Assembly (NCBI RefSeq): GCF_024305035.1
Contig: NZ_JAMWZB010000025.1
Location: forward strand, 18,930-82,929
Source of the DNA: Algoriphagus sp.
GTDB lineage: Bacteria; Bacteroidota; Bacteroidia; Cytophagales; Cyclobacteriaceae
Length of the DNA: 64,000 bases
Reading direction: 5' to 3'
This document shows, in pieces, positions 63,033-64,000 of this stretch (positions within the stretch are counted from its first letter, which is position 1; every line of letters starts with the position of its first letter). The position numbers and the translations under genes are program-made. The notes under the pieces are model-generated. The model made no database searches. It had not been told where the DNA came from and saw only the letters and a program-made list of their open reading frames with translations.

Positions 63033-64000
63033 ATGTTCACAGAGAATTTCTTCACCAAGCTTCTCGACCTTGAAGACGGTTGGGCAGTCGAATCAATTGA
63101 TACTGACCTAAGCAAGGCTGAGATTTACATTCATGTAGTATGTCTTTTGGATGAACTTAATGATAGTGATACCCATGAACTTTGTAAGGTTTATGACTTT
63201 GCCCCGGAACGCTCTTGGAGGCATCTAGATACCATGCAATACAAGACTTTTATCAAGAGTCGTCTTCCCAGAATTAAGACATCCACCGGTAAGATTAAGA
63301 CAGTTCAGCCCAACTGGGCCTCGGGGTATGAGCGGCATACTTTTTTGTTTGAACACGCGGTGATAGACCTTTTGAAAGCCAGTAAAAATCAAACAAAAAC
63401 AGCTGAACTCATGCGCTGTGGATTTAACGTGGTTAAGCGGATTTTACACCTGAGTGCCCAACCAGGGATGGAGAGAAGGAACCATTCCCAGATCATTTTT
63501 GAGCATCTGAGCATTGAGGAGAAGTCGTTTAAGAAAGGCCACCACTATATCTCTGTACTCAGCCACCCCACATCTGGCTGTGTGCTCGACGTAGGAGAAC
63601 ATCGAACCAAGGAGTCCTGCAAGGCACTGTTTGATAAAGCTTTGACTCCGGATCAACAAAGCCAGGTAAACGCAATCAGCATGGATATGTGGAAACCCTA
63701 CATCCAAACCGCTAATGAGTCGTTGGGCAATGCTGTGATTGTACACGACCGGTTTCACCTGGTCAAATACCTCAATGAGGTCATCGACAAAGTCCGAAGA
63801 AGAGAGGTCAAACAGCACCACGAATTGAAGAATAGCAGGTATGCGCTGCTGAAGAATCCTGACAACCTAACCGAGAAACAACGAATCCATTTTGAGGCTA
63901 TCGCCGGAGCCAGTTATGAAGTCAGCAAAGCCTGGCAGGTACGGGAAAATTTCAAACAACTGTTTCACAAATCAAAGGTCCAAGCATGGCAACTGTTCAA
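63033..64000 (+). CDS. ISL3 family transposase (partial)
   Basis: The first 322 codons are open without a break up to the right edge; the C-terminus and right inverted repeat are outside. An N-terminal zinc-finger-like and HTH part (TAELMRCGFNVVKRILH) is followed by the DDE core, with Asp in VNAISMDMWKPYIQ and Asp in IVHDRFHLVKYLNEV, as in ISL3 (HDRFH is typical). No frameshift is visible, so the element may be active. I cannot fix its left inverted repeat; it must lie in 62937-63032. Confidence 0.92.
   Translation, partial: MFTENFFTKLLDLEDGWAVESIDTDLSKAEIYIHVVCLLDELNDSDTHELCKVYDFAPERSWRHLDTMQYKTFIKSRLPRIKTSTGKIKTVQPNWASGYERHTFLFEHAVIDLLKASKNQTKTAELMRCGFNVVKRILHLSAQPGMERRNHSQIIFEHLSIEEKSFKKGHHYISVLSHPTSGCVLDVGEHRTKESCKALFDKALTPDQQSQVNAISMDMWKPYIQTANESLGNAVIVHDRFHLVKYLNEVIDKVRRREVKQHHELKNSRYALLKNPDNLTEKQRIHFEAIAGASYEVSKAWQVRENFKQLFHKSKVQAWQLF

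Overview
The window looks like chromosome of a Bacteroidota bacterium, most likely a marine or sediment member of the Cytophagales/Cyclobacteriaceae (Algoriphagus-like). The basis is a SusC/SusD pair, a hybrid two-component system (HTCS), a type IX secretion (T9SS) sorting domain, promoters of the Bacteroidota form TTTG-N19/20-TAnnTTTG, and the gene order parA-parB-DUF5683-dapB-lepB. The genus is inference from style; no 16S or marker search was possible.

Layout. (1) 1-3830: an RND efflux pump (cut by the left edge) with its membrane fusion lipoprotein and two small exported proteins. (2) 4050-5564: an exported beta-carbonic anhydrase and a DUF2490 protein. (3) 5790-27958: a polysaccharide utilisation locus (PUL). 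One minus-strand run encodes sulfatase, beta-helix protein, GH43 exo-galactanase-like enzyme, sulfatase and sulfatase. Upstream of it lie susD, susC and the HTCS sensor-regulator, then a large multidomain Glyco_hydro_cc (GH128-like) enzyme with four carbohydrate-binding-like modules and a T9SS tail. A divergent fourth sulfatase closes the locus. The set suggests a sulfated, beta-1,3-linked galactan or a similar algal glycan. (4) 27996-38161: a signalling block with a membrane histidine kinase whose phospho-acceptor His is replaced by Gln, a 2116-residue cytosolic kinase with about eleven PAS and three GAF domains, two single-domain response regulators and a Tudor-like protein. (5) 38399-47195: mixed genes: a membrane protein, SRP RNA, transaldolase, an FtsE-like ATPase, an S41 and an S8 protease, and an operon with tRNA nucleotidyltransferase. 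(6) 47196-48835: an AT-rich, gene-poor stretch with one orphan HTH gene. (7) 48836-62936: core genes pyrG, yidC, parAB, DUF5683, dapB, lepB, ung, apaG, two methyltransferases, rpsF-rpsR-rplI, a tRNA-Gln and an EcsC protein. (8) 63033-64000: the start of an ISL3-family transposase cut by the right edge.

How it works together. In the PUL the HTCS would sense an oligosaccharide in the periplasm and switch on transport (SusCD) and breakdown (sulfatases, GH43, beta-helix protein, secreted GH128-like enzyme). I see a repeated, 21-bp-phased direct repeat (half-sites of the form GGGGT(A/G)..AAATC and GAGG.TAAATC) upstream of susC, of the HTCS gene, and twice in the divergent region between the GH128-like gene and the fourth sulfatase. 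This is a plausible operator for the AraC-type DNA-binding domain of the HTCS and is the most interesting non-coding signal here.
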